A stretch of DNA of 64,000 nt from Isochrysis galbana (lineage: Eukaryota > Haptophyta > Isochrysidales > Isochrysidaceae): NCBI GenBank assembly GCA_018136815.1, contig CM030942.1, positions 1,365,797 through 1,429,796 on the forward strand, given 5' to 3'. Below, piece by piece: positions 10,000 to 21,528 of this stretch; the first letter of the stretch is position 1; every line of letters begins with the position of its first letter. Below the pieces are notes generated by a model, which saw only the letters and a list, made by a program, of their open reading frames with translations, was not told the origin of the DNA and made no database searches. Both the position numbers and the translations under genes were made by a program.

Positions 10000-11840
10000 A
10001 TGGCCTCCTCCTCCTCGTCGTCAGCGGGCGCAGCGTACGCGCTCAAACCGGCGGACCGGCAGCGAATCAACGCGCTACCGTCGCGCTCACGCACTCACAT
10101 CTTCGTCAGGTACCGCGACAGCCTGCGCTCACACAAGGTTGCCTCGCGCAGTCTGGCGCTCTCGCAGACGCACGACTTCCGCGCACAGAAGAACCTGCTC
10201 TCGCACCAGAGCGATGAGATCGACTCGGTGGAAGACGGGCGCGCCTTCTGCATCCCACCACACTGGGTCACTGTCGTCGACGAGCTCAACCGCGACGTTG
10301 CCACAATAGAGACGAAGAGTACGTGCTGCTGCACATGGTACCACTTCACCTCTCATGGAAGCCAAGCCCGCCGAGCACGACGCCCGCCCCACTGCCATCG
10401 AGAGTTGACCACGCCCACGCGTGTGCGTTATTCGTGTGCAGTTGCTGATCTTCAGACAACGTCGAGCAAACACCTTCTCCCCAGCTTTGGCGACGAAGAT
10501 GAGCAGGACAATGAGGAAAGGATTGCGTCAATCGTCCAAGAGCTCTCTCATCTCTTTTCCGAGTGCCAACGGAAGCTAAAGATCGTCGCGTCGGAGGACA
10601 GCAAGGGGGCGGGGGATGAGGTGCGCGCTATAATACTTAACACCAGAGGATTGGGCGGGCAGGACGCCGTGCTACCACCGATGCGAGCGAGAACATTGGT
10701 TGGAGGTTTCCTATGACTGTCAGAGCGATGTGTGGGAGCAGATTCTGTTTGAAGGCCTTCGACGTAGCCCATGCGCATTCCTTCTCCCTCGCATATCCAA
10801 CTGGCGGATTGTGACTCCTTTCTGACTCTACTCCACCCCCCAATGGCTGCGATTCAGCTTGTGCGGAAGAATATCGAGCGGCGCGTTGCGCAACAGCTAC
10901 AGGACCTATCACTAGAATTCCGCCGAAGCCACAAGTCGTATCTAGCAAGTGTGTTCGACCGGGGAAGATCCTAGCGTGGATAAGAGGGGTCGCGATGGTC
11001 TCGCTGAGGCGTACTACTACTGGGCAATGCCATGCTTTCTGCCATGCGATGGACGGGTGAGAAAGAAGCACATTATAGGCACCGTCCATCTCAAACTTGG
11101 ACCTCCCACCCCTGCGTTCAGAGCTGAAAGGCCAGAAGATCGAGGACTTCCAGATGGACCTGAACCTCGGGGGCTCGAGCGACGGCGGTCTGGGTAAACG
11201 ATATGGATCCAATGCAGGCTTCTTTGACGACGAGCCAGCAAATGACCCGATTGATCCAGTAAGCAAATACGCGGCAAGGAGGCGTGGTCTAAGAAGGCGC
11301 ATAGAAGGGAGATGGCATTTAAGGTTGGAGACACTACTCAGTGGTAAAGTTGCGCCGTTCGTTTTGACCTCCAGTGTTTCCTCTTGTCCCACCACTTTCC
11401 CGTCATGTATGTAGCGCTTCAATGCGGAACAGATGCTCAAGATAGTTGTTGAAGAGCATATGAGCAAGGAGCGCGAGAAAGCTATCAATCAAGTCGCCGA
11501 ATCTGTAACGGAGCTAGCAGACATCTTTAAGGAAATCCAAGTACTCGTCATTGATCAGGTGCATAGATTTGTGATCTCTCAGCGCGCCTACATTGAAGTC
11601 ATTCGCGTGCATTTGGATGCTCTTGGTTCACCCCACAAATCTTCTCACCAGGGAACTGTGCTAGATCGGATTGACTTCAACATTGAGCAAGCTGCCGATC
11701 GCGTTGGTGCTGCTGTCGTCGAACTCAACAAGGCCAATGAGTATCAGAAGAAGTCCAAGACGATGCTTTGCATCTACCTACTACTTCTTCTTTGTGGGAT
11801 CATGGTCGTCATCTTGATTCTCAAAAATATGCTCAAATAG
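10000..11840 (+). CDS. STX16: Syntaxin-16/Tlg2-type Qa-SNARE
   Basis: The gene model is join(10000..10318, 10442..10620, 10858..10948, 11122..11258, 11415..11558, 11652..11840), 352 residues; all five introns are GT-AG and phase-consistent. The N-terminal region matches syntaxin-16/Tlg2: RSRTHIFVRYRDSL, then IPPHWVTVVDELNRDV, then HLLPSFGDEDEQ, followed by helices resembling an Habc bundle (LSHLFSECQRKLK, QQLQDLSLEFRRSHKSYL). The SNARE motif lies in the last two exons (MLKIVVEEHMSKERE through GTVLDRIDFNIEQ), with the Q layer expected at VLVIDQ-GTVLDRID. A hydrophobic tail anchor (CIYLLLLLCGIMVVILIL) ends the protein. Family members act at the trans-Golgi network in fusion of endosome-derived vesicles. 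Length and order agree with the family, so the call is firm. Confidence 0.92.
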
Positions 11841-11991
11841 CTTGCTTGCGAGGGATAGCGATCATGTGGAGATCGCTTTCGTGGCTTTCGGTGTTCACGG
11901 TTGCACTAGGTTGGACGTTGGACGTCTGTGGTGTCGTCTCGGTAGTGTCAAGTGGCGTCCGTCGCCTTCCCATATTCACAGCGGCAAGTAT

Positions 11992-12280
11992 AAAAAAGGT
12001 CCTGAAGATTCCGGGCTAACACCTACGACGGTCAAGGTTCTACTACCTTACTCCGGCCCGGGTACCAGGTACACTAGCCCTCGGGCCCGGGTTAGAGTGC
12101 GTGGTGCGTGGTTCGGGCAGGCCTGTTGGATTGTCGCTTTGATTTCTTTGTCATTCGGTGTGTCTCGAGTCGCTTTCGCATTCAAGGTGGTGGCCGGCCG
12201 TTACCGTTTCCTTTCCGGTTCGTGTGCCGTCCCGTGTGAATGCTAGTTGTGGTCTTGCACGGGTGTTTCTATGGTGTGTC
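11992..12280 (-). mobile_element. Retroposon/LINE 3' end, type B, minus orientation
   Basis: On the minus strand this copy ends with GCCCGGAATCTTCAGGACC and a short T run (A tract 11992-11997 on the plus strand). The same end with nearly the same upstream sequence occurs at 30801, where it is attached to a LINE coding fragment. It is therefore a strongly 5'-truncated LINE copy consisting of 3' untranslated sequence only. Confidence 0.6.
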
Positions 12281-12295
12281 TCACTCCCAGCCTTG

Positions 12296-13232
12296 AGCCT
12301 TGTGGACAACTAAGTTTATACTTAGTTCGCCGCCCATAGGGGGGCACGAGCCCCCCCCTCTCTCCACTCCTCCCCTGCCATGGGGGAGGAACCACTCACT
12401 CTCCTGACTCTTGGCACGCCTAATGCGCTTGCCAGGAGCACACAGCCCTACGGACTCATTCCGCCTCCCCACAGGATCGCCTGACTCGCCCGCCCTGGCC
12501 CGTCGTGGCCAGCCCATCCCTCTGACTAGCCCCTCCTCCCTCTGGGCCCCCCTGTCAAGGACCCCCCAGCCAGCTCCCCACAGACCCGCAGGGGCTCGGA
12601 GCGCCAGCGAGGGAGAGGCAGGAGGGCTAGGACCATGCCCCAGCCTCACCTGTCACCTACCCCCTAAGCTGTGCTCCCTGGCCCCCGCAGGCCACCTGGG
12701 GACCTAAAAAAAAATTCTTGAAGGTGCCCGCTAAGCTATAAGCTACCAGTGACACATCCCTCTCCCGCGATCCCGACGTCAACGCCTATACCCCTACCGC
12801 CGCTTCCCCTCCCGCTCCCCGCTCCCCCCCTCGTTCCTCGTTCCTTTTTCTTCGGTTTTGGTGGGTCGGCCCATGTACACTACTTTGGGCCTCGCGGAGG
12901 GAAGGGCCGCGGCTTGCCGCGGCCACTCGCCTCGGCGAGCAGAGATCATTGATTTTGGGCTCCTGTCTCACGAGTGCTCCCCCCCCCCCTGCGTTGTTTT
13001 TACCCGAAAGGGGTTTTCCCCCTGCGTCCAGCGTGGACTCGAGGAGAGGACGTGCTGGGGTGCGCGGGGTCGGTGCGTGCACTGGGGTGAGGACAAATAT
13101 CGAGGGGAGGGGGCAGTGCCCCCACCCCCCGGTATCACTCGGACACCTGGTCCGTCAGGCATGGCGGGATCCTGGGACTGAATCCAATATTAGCTAGTGG
13201 GGTTGGCTAGGATATAACAATATTTGTTATTA
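12296..13232. mobile_element. Composite insertion of retroposon types E and D, flanked by a 15-bp repeat
   Basis: The block is flanked by TCACTCCCAGCCTTG at 12281-12295 and again at 13233-13247. Its left part (12307-12705) is type E in plus orientation, starting at the hairpin word AACTAAGTTTATACTTAGTT. Its right part (13225-12706) is element D in minus orientation, ending with TTCAAGAA and a T run (A tract 12706-12714 on the plus strand). The flanking repeat looks like a target-site duplication of the kind made by target-primed reverse transcription. How two oppositely oriented parts came to share one duplication is not clear; nesting or template switching would explain it. Confidence 0.55.
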
Positions 13233-13284
13233 TCACTCCCAGCCTTGTGGCCAGCGCATGCAGTTCTTCGCTAGGCATTAGCTT

Positions 13285-13644
13285 GTCGTCCTTTCCCAGT
13301 GTGAATACAGGGCGCTGATGTCGTCCTTTCCCAGCGTGAATACGGGGGGTAGGAAGGGGGGGATAAAAATAGAAAATAGCAGGTCCCAATTGGAGGGAAT
13401 GGTATGGAGAAAGAGAAAACCGAACTTAAGGTTGTTGCAGTCGCTTGCTGCCTATGGCTCAGAGGTCGTCCTTTCCCAGTGTGAATACAGGGCGCTGATG
13501 TCGTCCTTTCCCAGCGTGAATACGGGGGGTAGGAAGGGGGGGATAAAAATAGAAAATAGCAGGTCCCAATTGGAGGGAATGGTATGGAGAAAGAGAAAAC
13601 CGAACTTAAGGTTGTTGCAGTCGCTTGCTGCCTATGGCTCAGAG
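13285..13644. repeat. Perfect tandem duplication of 180 bp
   Basis: Positions 13285-13464 and 13465-13644 read identically line for line. Each unit itself begins with two imperfect copies of TCGTCCTTTCCCAG followed by GTGAATAC. Because 180 is a multiple of three, an open frame runs through both units (13318-14190), but nothing in it is recognisable as protein. The identity implies a very recent duplication or an assembly artefact. Confidence 0.9.
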
Positions 13645-14871
13645 AAGGCGTGGGGGGGTTCATTACGATTTGAATTTGATGTGGGTCTGGGCGAATGGAG
13701 TGCGAGTCGCGATGCGCGGTCTGGGAGGGTCTCGATGGGTGAGTTGAGTGCTCAGCACATGCCAAACGGCAAACGGCATGGCTTGAGGTTGACTGGCAGA
13801 CCCCCCCCTAAAGGGGCCTTAGTGCCTGAGGGGGGGGGCGCGAGGCCCCCCCCCCCCCCCCCCCATGACCCCTACTCTAAGAGTAGGTTGGCATCGAGGT
13901 GGGGTGGGGGGGGGGCGAGGCGTCTCCCCATGACCCCTACTACCTACCATAAGAGTAGGCTGAAGGCCATAGGCAAGAAAAACGAGGCAGCACATCTTAC
14001 ATCCTTCTTGTTCATCGGGCATCGGCCGGACGCGAATCAGGTATCACCACCACCCACCATCCTCACTACGAGCCAACAACCAAAAGCGTTAGGAAGCCGG
14101 CATTCGCAACACCTACGTGTAGCCGCCGAAACCACCACAACAAAATCGAGACTGCCACCATCTCACAACCCGACAGCACCATCAAAGTAGGTCACCACTT
14201 CATCTGGCCGGCCAAGCTGTAGAGTGGGCGGAGCAATCAGTGTCGGTGCAACGCATGATACTTGCAAGGCGACTAAGTCAGCCACCTCGCTGAGGAGGTA
14301 TCACGACGCGCGCTTGCGCTGAGTGTTGGCATGCTCGTAGCAGAGGCCACGCTGAGCGCCGTGTACTGCCGCTTGGGCGTGTCGTGCGGGGAAAGTTGTT
14401 GGAACACGAGCTTCGCGACATGAAGGCTTGCTCGCGCGCAAGCGCCGCCGCGCCGCTAGGCACGAAGCTCAGGGTGGGCCACGTGAGGGGAAAGATCTCG
14501 ACGCAGCTAGGGTAATGCGCTTCGCCGCTCGCCACGCCGCCCGCCGAGCACCACGGACGACATGCGCAGGTCATCCTCTTTCGCCTGCGTCCTTTCGGCT
14601 ACGCGCGCCCCGCGACGATAGCACACCTCGCCGGACGCTACCAGGGTCTCAGGTTTGATGGGTCCGAGCAAGAGAGTTAGGCCAGCGCGCGTGCAACAAG
14701 CGCTGGATCAGCGTGCCGCCCATGCCGAGTCGGCGCACCCGTGCAGACACACAAATAATCCGTAGGATTCCTTCTCTGGTTGCTTCGCCTCGTGCACAGC
14801 ACTAGCTCAAGTTATGCGTGCGCACTTACTGAGGACGAAAACATCGTGCCCTCAAAAGCAATCGAGAAGCT
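13645..14871. other. Intergenic, no recognised gene
   Basis: The stretch contains G and C homopolymers near 13800-13920 and two related blocks with CATGACCCCTACT and a TAAGAGTAGG word (13864-13887 and 13929-13962). The first contains the palindrome CCTACTCTAAGAGTAGG. From 14190 to 14870 the sequence is complex but no frame matches a known family on either strand. The last part is the 3' flank of the minus-strand Snu114 gene. Confidence 0.45.
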
Positions 14872-17800
14872 CTAGAAGTAGTCGGCCTCGGCATCCTGCT
14901 TGGCAAGCTCGAGCAACATGGGATCGTCAAAAAACTTATTGATGGAAACATCCTCAGATAGACCCTTGCGGCGACGCGTCTTTACCATGAATTCACGAGC
15001 AAGGTGAGGTGTTGGCTGAGGTTCGAGAGGGCGAAGAGCAATGTTCTTGTCCAGCGGATCTCCAGGCACGATAGCCCAATGGTCGAAGACGGACATACAG
15101 AATGCTTGCCCCTGAGTATGAGAGCGCAGATCGGTCTCGAAGCCGAAAGAGTCGATTACGGGCAGGTACGCCTTCATTACGTGCAGTGGCGTTCCAGCGC
15201 GCGGCCCCTCGGAGGTCACATGTCCACGGCGGCGCGCGAGAACCGTGTAGATAGCAGGGACGCAGTCTTCCGGGGCCGTGATATCGACAAAGAAGACGGG
15301 CTCCATCAGCCTAGGCGTCGCCATCAAGAAGGCCGAGTATGCAACACGTCGCGCCGTGGGGATAATCTGTCCTCCGCCACGTTGAATGGGCTGCGCGGCA
15401 ATGGTCGCGTCGAGGATCTTGAACTTGACGTTGCGCATCGGCTCATCGCAAAGCGGCCCCTCGCGGGAGGACCACTGGAAACCCTGCAGAATGAAATCCC
15501 GAATCGAGTTGAGGAGCTGCTTGTCTACCTCGGACGGCAGCGTGTCATCGACTAGCACATTGGGCCCCTTATCATCTGGCGCAAAGCCCCACACGGATCG
15601 CGCAGCAAGCAAATCCCAGTCGTACTTCTTCTGGAAGAACTCGCCTAGCCGCTTCCGGTCCCACTTGATGGACACGTTTCCTGCCTCGATATCCTCGGCC
15701 AGTCCCTTGTCGAGAGGCTCGGCAATCATGGTGAGCTTCGATTTGCCGTTCGGAGTTTCAGCGAAGCACTTGATCGAAGACGTCTCAACAACGGTCTCAC
15801 AGAATGCAACAACCGGGTCGGACACTTTAACCTCGATTTCGGCGTACACGTGGCGAAGGTCGTGCATCACACAATCTAAGTAGAGCTCTCCTGTTCCCAG
15901 GATCACGTGTTCACCAGACTCCTCGACCTTGGTCGACAGCAGAGGGTATGCCTTATTGAGTTTGCGCAGGCCTTCCAACATCTTTGGGAGCTCAGACGGA
16001 TTGAGTGGCTCGGCGGCGATCTTCATGGTTGAGACCGTGTTGAATGCGAGGGGACGGAAGATACACACTTGATCGTTGGCTACACCCGGCGCACCAGCAG
16101 TGATGGTACCTGTCTTGACGAGAGACGCGTCGACGCCCTCGATGAGCGCCCAACAGCCCGCCGGGACTTCTGTCACCTCGACACGGTACCGTGACTATCG
16201 GCACACGTAGCAGATAGAGGTAAAGGGGGAGGGGGAGAGGCGGAGTAGGGGTGAGAACTATGGCGTGCGAGGAGATCAGCGCGGTGATTACAGAATACTG
16301 GCGGGCCACACCAACTCCATATGCCGCAGCGAGGTGCAGTGCAACGCCACTTCGCGCATCGTCACCTGGTAAATCCATAGCCTCGATACCGTTCTCTTTG
16401 CCGAATCCTCTTGGTCTTCGAGCGAGTAAGTCTCCCCCAATACATTCACTTGCTGCCCCACGCGAATCGTCCCCGACACGACGCGGCCGAACGCGTCGAA
16501 TGTTTCGCAGTCAGGCTTATGATACATTTTGGTCACGTTCAGCATGAGCAGGCCCTCTGCATCACACTGGAGCATCCCATCTACGAAAGACTCCGTCAAG
16601 TCGCCGGTGTATGTGTGTTCCACTTTGACCTGCGCACCCGCCGCGGCCGATGGCAAGTGCTTCACGCACGAGTCGACGAGACTGGCGTACGAATCTCCCA
16701 GGAATCTCGACATTACCACCTTCAGCAGGGGCTTGGGGTCAAGGCGGTACTCCTCCTTGTGCATCGGTAGTCCCAAGTCAGCCAGGGTTGTCTTGAGTTC
16801 GGCCTCAGGCGCTGAGATGGCCTGAGTGACTAGCTTGTAGAGCGGCTCTAGCACAAACTGCACAAAAGTACGTGGGCCGCCACCCGCGGGGGGCTTCCGC
16901 CTGAACGCGCGTGTCTCGGGCTGAAAATATACGTCGCCCCACAGCCGGCGTGAGAATGGCTCGGGGCGAAGCTCTGGGTAGAAGTCGGAATAGACTGAGG
17001 CGAAAGAGTGCAGGGAGAAGCACCAGTTGAGCTGCGATGAGGCGAATAGCACCGACCCGTCCTCAGGTGAGAGACGAGGGTGCTCTCCGCCGGATGCGCC
17101 CACGATGACGTCGTTTGCCTCCTCGATCACCTGTCGCACCTTAAAGTAGGCATCGGTCGGGTGGAGCTTCAGCTCTAGCATCAGACGGTCCAACTTGTTG
17201 ACGCAAAGCACGATGCGCAGCCGCTCTGCTAGTGCGTGCCGGATGAGCCGCTCCGTGTTCGCCATCACGCCTTCCACCACGTCGACCACGAGCAGGACGC
17301 CATCGGCCAGTCGGAGGGCGGCGGTGACCTCGTCCTGGAACCCGACGTGACCTGGAGTGTCGATGAGATTGAACAGGTAGTGCTTCTCTGTCGAGGCTTG
17401 CAGGAGCAGGCTGACGGGGGATGCCTTGATTGAGAGACCACGTTTTTGCTCGTCGACGCGAGAATCGGTGTACCGACGCTCAGTGACCAGACCGCCCACT
17501 TCACGTTTCCCTGCCTTGCCCTGATGCCCGCGCCGCGTCGGCCCCATATTGTGCGTCAAGCCGACCAAGTTGTCGATGAGACACGTCTTGCCATGATGCA
17601 AGTGACCAATCACGGCAATGTTGCGCACGAGGTGAGGGTGGTGCATCAGTGAGACCAAGAACTCAGTCTTGTACTTGGTCTCAGGAACGGTCGGCTCCAC
17701 CACATCGAAGTCCTTGACCCGGACCGGCGCGACAATTGGCTGGGTTATAGGCTGCGTGTCCTCTTCTTGCACTGTCGTCTCCACCTGCATGTGTAGCACA

Positions 17801-18352
17801 AGAGGCTAGGTGAGTGTGTTGGACACGTTCAGACCAAGTGCCATGCACGTCACCGACGCAGGGTTGGAGCACAAAGATATGGGCGGACCTCTTCCCCGTA
17901 GACTTCAATGGCAGTAGGATAGTACTTCTTGTCCTCGTGTAGCACAATGCGAGACTCGTCGCCGTCTGGCATGTCGGCCATCTCAATGTCTCCGCCATGC
18001 GCCTGCAGCTCATCGGCCTCGTCCAAATCCTCCTCCTCATGGGCGTCCCCAATGATGGGCCCATCCCCCTCGTCGTCACTGTCCAGCTCTACATATACGA
18101 GAAGATGAGGGCGCACATTGCGCTTGAGAGACAGCAGGAGCGCGAGCCAAGGCGGACAGCAGGGAGGGAGCTAGCGAGGGCGAGGAGCGGCAGAGTAGCT
18201 TCAGGTGCAGGTGCGAAGAGGGCTTGCGGGTGGTGGTGCGCCCGTTGTGCGTGTGGGCATAAGTGTAAGCATGCGGATCGCGCCGGCCGGGCCACTGCAC
18301 CCGGGCCGATGTAGTTGCCGAACTCGTCGTAGAGCTCGGCCTCGGGCTCCAT
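14872..18352 (-). CDS. EFTUD2: U5 snRNP 116-kDa GTPase (Snu114 / EFTUD2)
   Basis: The model on the minus strand has four exons: 18352-18301, 18088-17889, 17784-16366 and 16194-14872. All introns are GT-AG and the frame closes to 997 residues (human EFTUD2 has 972). The N-terminus [20 protein letters not shown] is diagnostic for Snu114 against EF-2, as is the acidic region that follows. The G1 motif is GHLHHGKT (about 144-151), followed by IDTPGHVGF and CVNKLDRL. Late domains include [26 protein letters not shown] and the C-terminal [21 protein letters not shown]. The protein is the EF-2-like GTPase of the U5 snRNP that controls spliceosome activation with Brr2 and Prp8. Its start at 18352 is fixed by the family N-terminus. 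Confidence 0.96.
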
Positions 18353-19034
18353 CGGTCCGGCGGCGCCGCGAGCCCGCGCGCCGAGAGGGGGGAGGCGGGG
18401 GGGGCGAGGGCCGAGGGAGGGGAAGCGGGGGGGGGGGGGGGGAGGCGCTGATTTTTAAATACTACAGGAGTATTAGATCCTTACACTGCTACACTGCTGT
18501 GGGCATTCTTCTGACGAGTTCTAAGCTATGAGATAGAGTACGCTGCGCTAGATCGTGGGCAAGTCTCACCTGGTGTGTCACACGGGGACGATTTATATTA
18601 AAAAATCTTAAAAACTAACCGCTACTTGCACGGCGCGAGGCAGATTGCTAGTGCTATCCCTAACTACCCTCCCTTTCCCTTTCTTACCACTCCCCGTTTC
18701 CCTTTCCCCTCCCCCGTTCCCTTCTCTGGAAAGCGGAAAGCGGGGGCGGGGGGAGGGGAGCCGCCGCGCGCGCTGCTTCGACCAGGGACCAGGGGCGTGA
18801 GATAGAGGGGGTCCTATTCGGGTGTTCGTCTCGTCCCTTCGGGGGCCGGTACTTAGTGGGAGTCTATACCTTTATTCGAGGGATTTATTTATGATTTATG
18901 CTATATTTCGGATGCCTAGTTCGTTCGCTACTTGCGCCAAGGCGCCCGAGACTTCCAAGTTGAAATCCTTGTCCACGGTGTATAAGTAAATAATAAAATA
19001 AAATAAATAAAATAAAATAATTAAAATTAAAATG
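18353..19034. other. Upstream region of Snu114, low complexity
   Basis: A G run at 18420-18442 lies close to the Snu114 start. CT-rich sequence covers 18660-18720. An A/T-rich microsatellite of AAATAAAAT type lies at 18985-19034, directly before repeat element D. No gene is seen. Confidence 0.5.
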
Positions 19035-21024
19035 TTATATGTTATATCCTAGCCAATCCCACTAGCCACTAGCTAATTATTGGACACAACTTTTCCGTCC
19101 CGGAATCCCGCCATGCCTGACGAGCCAGGTGTCCGAGTGCTACCGGGGGGAGGGGGCACTGCCCCCTCCCCTCGATATTTTCCTTCCTTCCCCCAGTGCA
19201 CGCTGCCGGACTGGACTCGGCCGCGGGGCAGTCCTATCCTCGATTCCTACGAAGACGCTCACCCGCAGTATCAGGGGAAACCCGGCACTGCCAGCATTCT
19301 GGAAGGACGCCTTGGTGTACTTCAGGACCCTAAACATACGCCGCACGAGACTCACAAGGGAAGGAGCACTGTCACAGCCAATATGGCACAATCCTCACGA
19401 CCCACCACCGCTCAAACGCGGGGCGTGGATCAGCCTATGGGAATCCCTTCAGACGCACGTTGCACATAACATCTATAAAAACGAGGACCTCACGGAACCT
19501 TACACGCGAGAGGATTGCGCTCAATACCTGGAACACCTCCCCGAAATATTCGATCACAAGGGGAGCAGAATAAACAAAACGGAATTCCTAGACTCGTGGG
19601 AGCGGGTGGTGCAACACGTCTCGCACCTCCTAGAAAAAGCAAAAGAGACCCCGCCCCATGACCCGGCCCCCGCCGAGTCGTGCACGGGATCGCCGAGCGC
19701 GTCAGCATTGCCGCTAGAAGTGTCTAGAGAAACCAAAGTCTCCGAGAGCGACACGTACATAACTAGAATGAATAACATATGGATCTATACAAACACCAAC
19801 TATCTAGGCGAGACCACAGACACCACCGTGGTAGCAAAACCGGGCGAGGAGGATCACTACTACGCCCCAGCTAAATGGGAAAATGGACTAAAAGGCCCGA
19901 AACACCTCGAATTCCCTCTTGCGGACGAGTACACGCTTAACGAAAAGACACAACTAGACCAAATCACCGTGTCGGATATAACGCGAGAGCTCAAAGGGGA
20001 CGGCCCCCGCAACAAACCTCAGCCAGCGCGAGAGGCGTGGGCCCGCAAGCTAGACCTGACGCACGATGAATGGAAGCACGTGGCGAAACTCTATACCCAC
20101 CCCCTACTAAAACACACAGACAAACACCTGCACTTCAAGCACGTTACCCATAGGAGGCTGGGTACGCGAAACCGGTTCGCAGCGGCGACCACCACAAGAT
20201 GTAGACTCTGCGGGAAACACAGAGAAAACTCGACGCACCTAGCTAGATGCCCGTCCACGCTTCCGATATTTCAAACCATAGAAGCCGTAGCGGGGTACAC
20301 CCCGGCGAAAGACAGATCGACGACTCAAAAAATCAAAGACAGACTATTCGCATACCCGAATTCCCCGACGCCGGATAGCCTTAAAGCCCTCTACCTAATA
20401 GCATGGAGATACATCATAAGCGACTTCTACAAAGTGGAATTCGAAAATCACACCTTCCACCACGTACCGGTTATCGAAAGAGTCCTAAGCAGGTTCACGG
20501 CCCTCGTCAGAGGTCGGGAACCTCCGGACAACTTCTTAACCGCACGCACGCGCAAGGCCTCCCTGGGAAGGAAGCCGAAAATCAAATCTCCACACGACCT
20601 CAGCGCCCCTGTCTTCTTAACTAACAACAAAGGCGCCCTAGTCATGAGCACGAATCTATCTCTGGTAGCGGAAGCCCTCAACATAGCAGAGCGACTAGCC
20701 TAACCAAGCGACCCCGCGCCGCGAGCCGCCCACCATCCTAAAGTAGGCCCTAGACACACTGACCACAGCTGCCTGACACCCAGCACAAGGAGCAAACACA
20801 CAATAGCCGGTAGCCCGATGGCATAGGAGGAAGGCGCGAAACAGGCCATCGCGAATCGGCACACACCGTCTGCCACTGGAGACCCACGACACCCAGCCCC
20901 TAGGTAGAGCACGAGGGGACGAGCCGCAAGGCAGGTGTAGGGGGAGTGAAGGGAAACGGGCGAGGCTGCGAAGATACCGTGCAGGGTCGCGCGCGCGGCG
21001 AGAATATTAAGAAGTTTTTTTTTT
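19035..21024 (+). mobile_element. 5'-truncated LINE copy fused to repeat element D, with T-tract 3' end
   Basis: Positions 19035-19200 are the 5' part of element D (GTTATATCCTAGCCAAT, CCCGGAATCCCGCCATGCC). From about 19201 the sequence becomes LINE coding, open to the stop at 20701-20703. The protein part starts at the thumb (TGLGRGAVLSSIP, NPALPAFWKDAL, LSQPIWHNP). It contains a zf-RVT-type zinc knuckle C-x2-C-x6-H-x4-C (CRLCGKHRENSTHLARC) and a conserved C-terminus (DRLFAYPNSPTPDSLKALYLIAWRY in part, ending NIAERLA). About 320 bp of 3' untranslated sequence follows, ending GAATATTAAGAAG and ten T (21015-21024). The copy lacks the endonuclease and the reverse-transcriptase palm and cannot move by itself. 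Confidence 0.85.
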
Positions 21025-21323
21025 CCCAACCCCACAGAAGCGGCACGTGGGGAGGTGGGGTCGCCGGCGAACCTATTAGCCGTTGCAATCCTTCTATGTA
21101 AATTGTGTCTAAATAAAGTGAAGATATGAGTCTCTAGGTGTTAGGTGTTAGGTGTTAGGAAGTTGTACTTGTATATAGTAGGGATATTTGTTTCCACTTC
21201 TCCTTCAAGACAAGGAGTCTTGTCTCCCATCTAACTGTCGCCTTTTGTCGTTTGATTTTCTTCCCCGCAAGGTAGGCGTTCGTGAGTGCTTTGACATCTT
21301 GACATCGTTGTCTTCAAGCGTCT

Positions 21324-21528
21324 TGTGCGTGCCTAGATGGGAAATACGGTGCAGGGGCCTGCAAATACAGCCAAATACATATGTATTTGGCCTCCGGCCA
21401 AATACATTTCAAATACATTCGAGGCCTACACCCCCGGACGCGCTTCAAATACAGCCAAATACATATGTATTTGGTCTCTGTCTCTGGCCAAATACGGTAA
21501 ATACGTATTTCCCATCTAGGTGTGCGTG
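21324..21528. mobile_element. 189-bp foldback MITE with 8-bp target duplication
   Basis: Inverted ends CCTAGATGGGAAATACG (21332-21348) and its exact complement (21504-21520) enclose 155 bp that is itself rich in inverted words (CAAATACATATGTATTTGG twice, GCCTCCGGCC). The flanks 21324-21331 and 21521-21528 are both TGTGCGTG. An 8-bp duplication is typical of hAT elements. The CAAATACAG words are shared with the region left of the hAT remnant at 1329. It has no coding capacity. Confidence 0.85.

Noticed and set aside
13318..14190. Long plus-strand open frame of 290 codons
   Set aside because: Its length is due to the 180-bp duplication, a multiple of three, and to G/C runs. No protein motif is present.
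18905..18960. tRNA-like segment with GTTGAAATCC
   Set aside because: No cloverleaf could be drawn; D and anticodon arms are missing.
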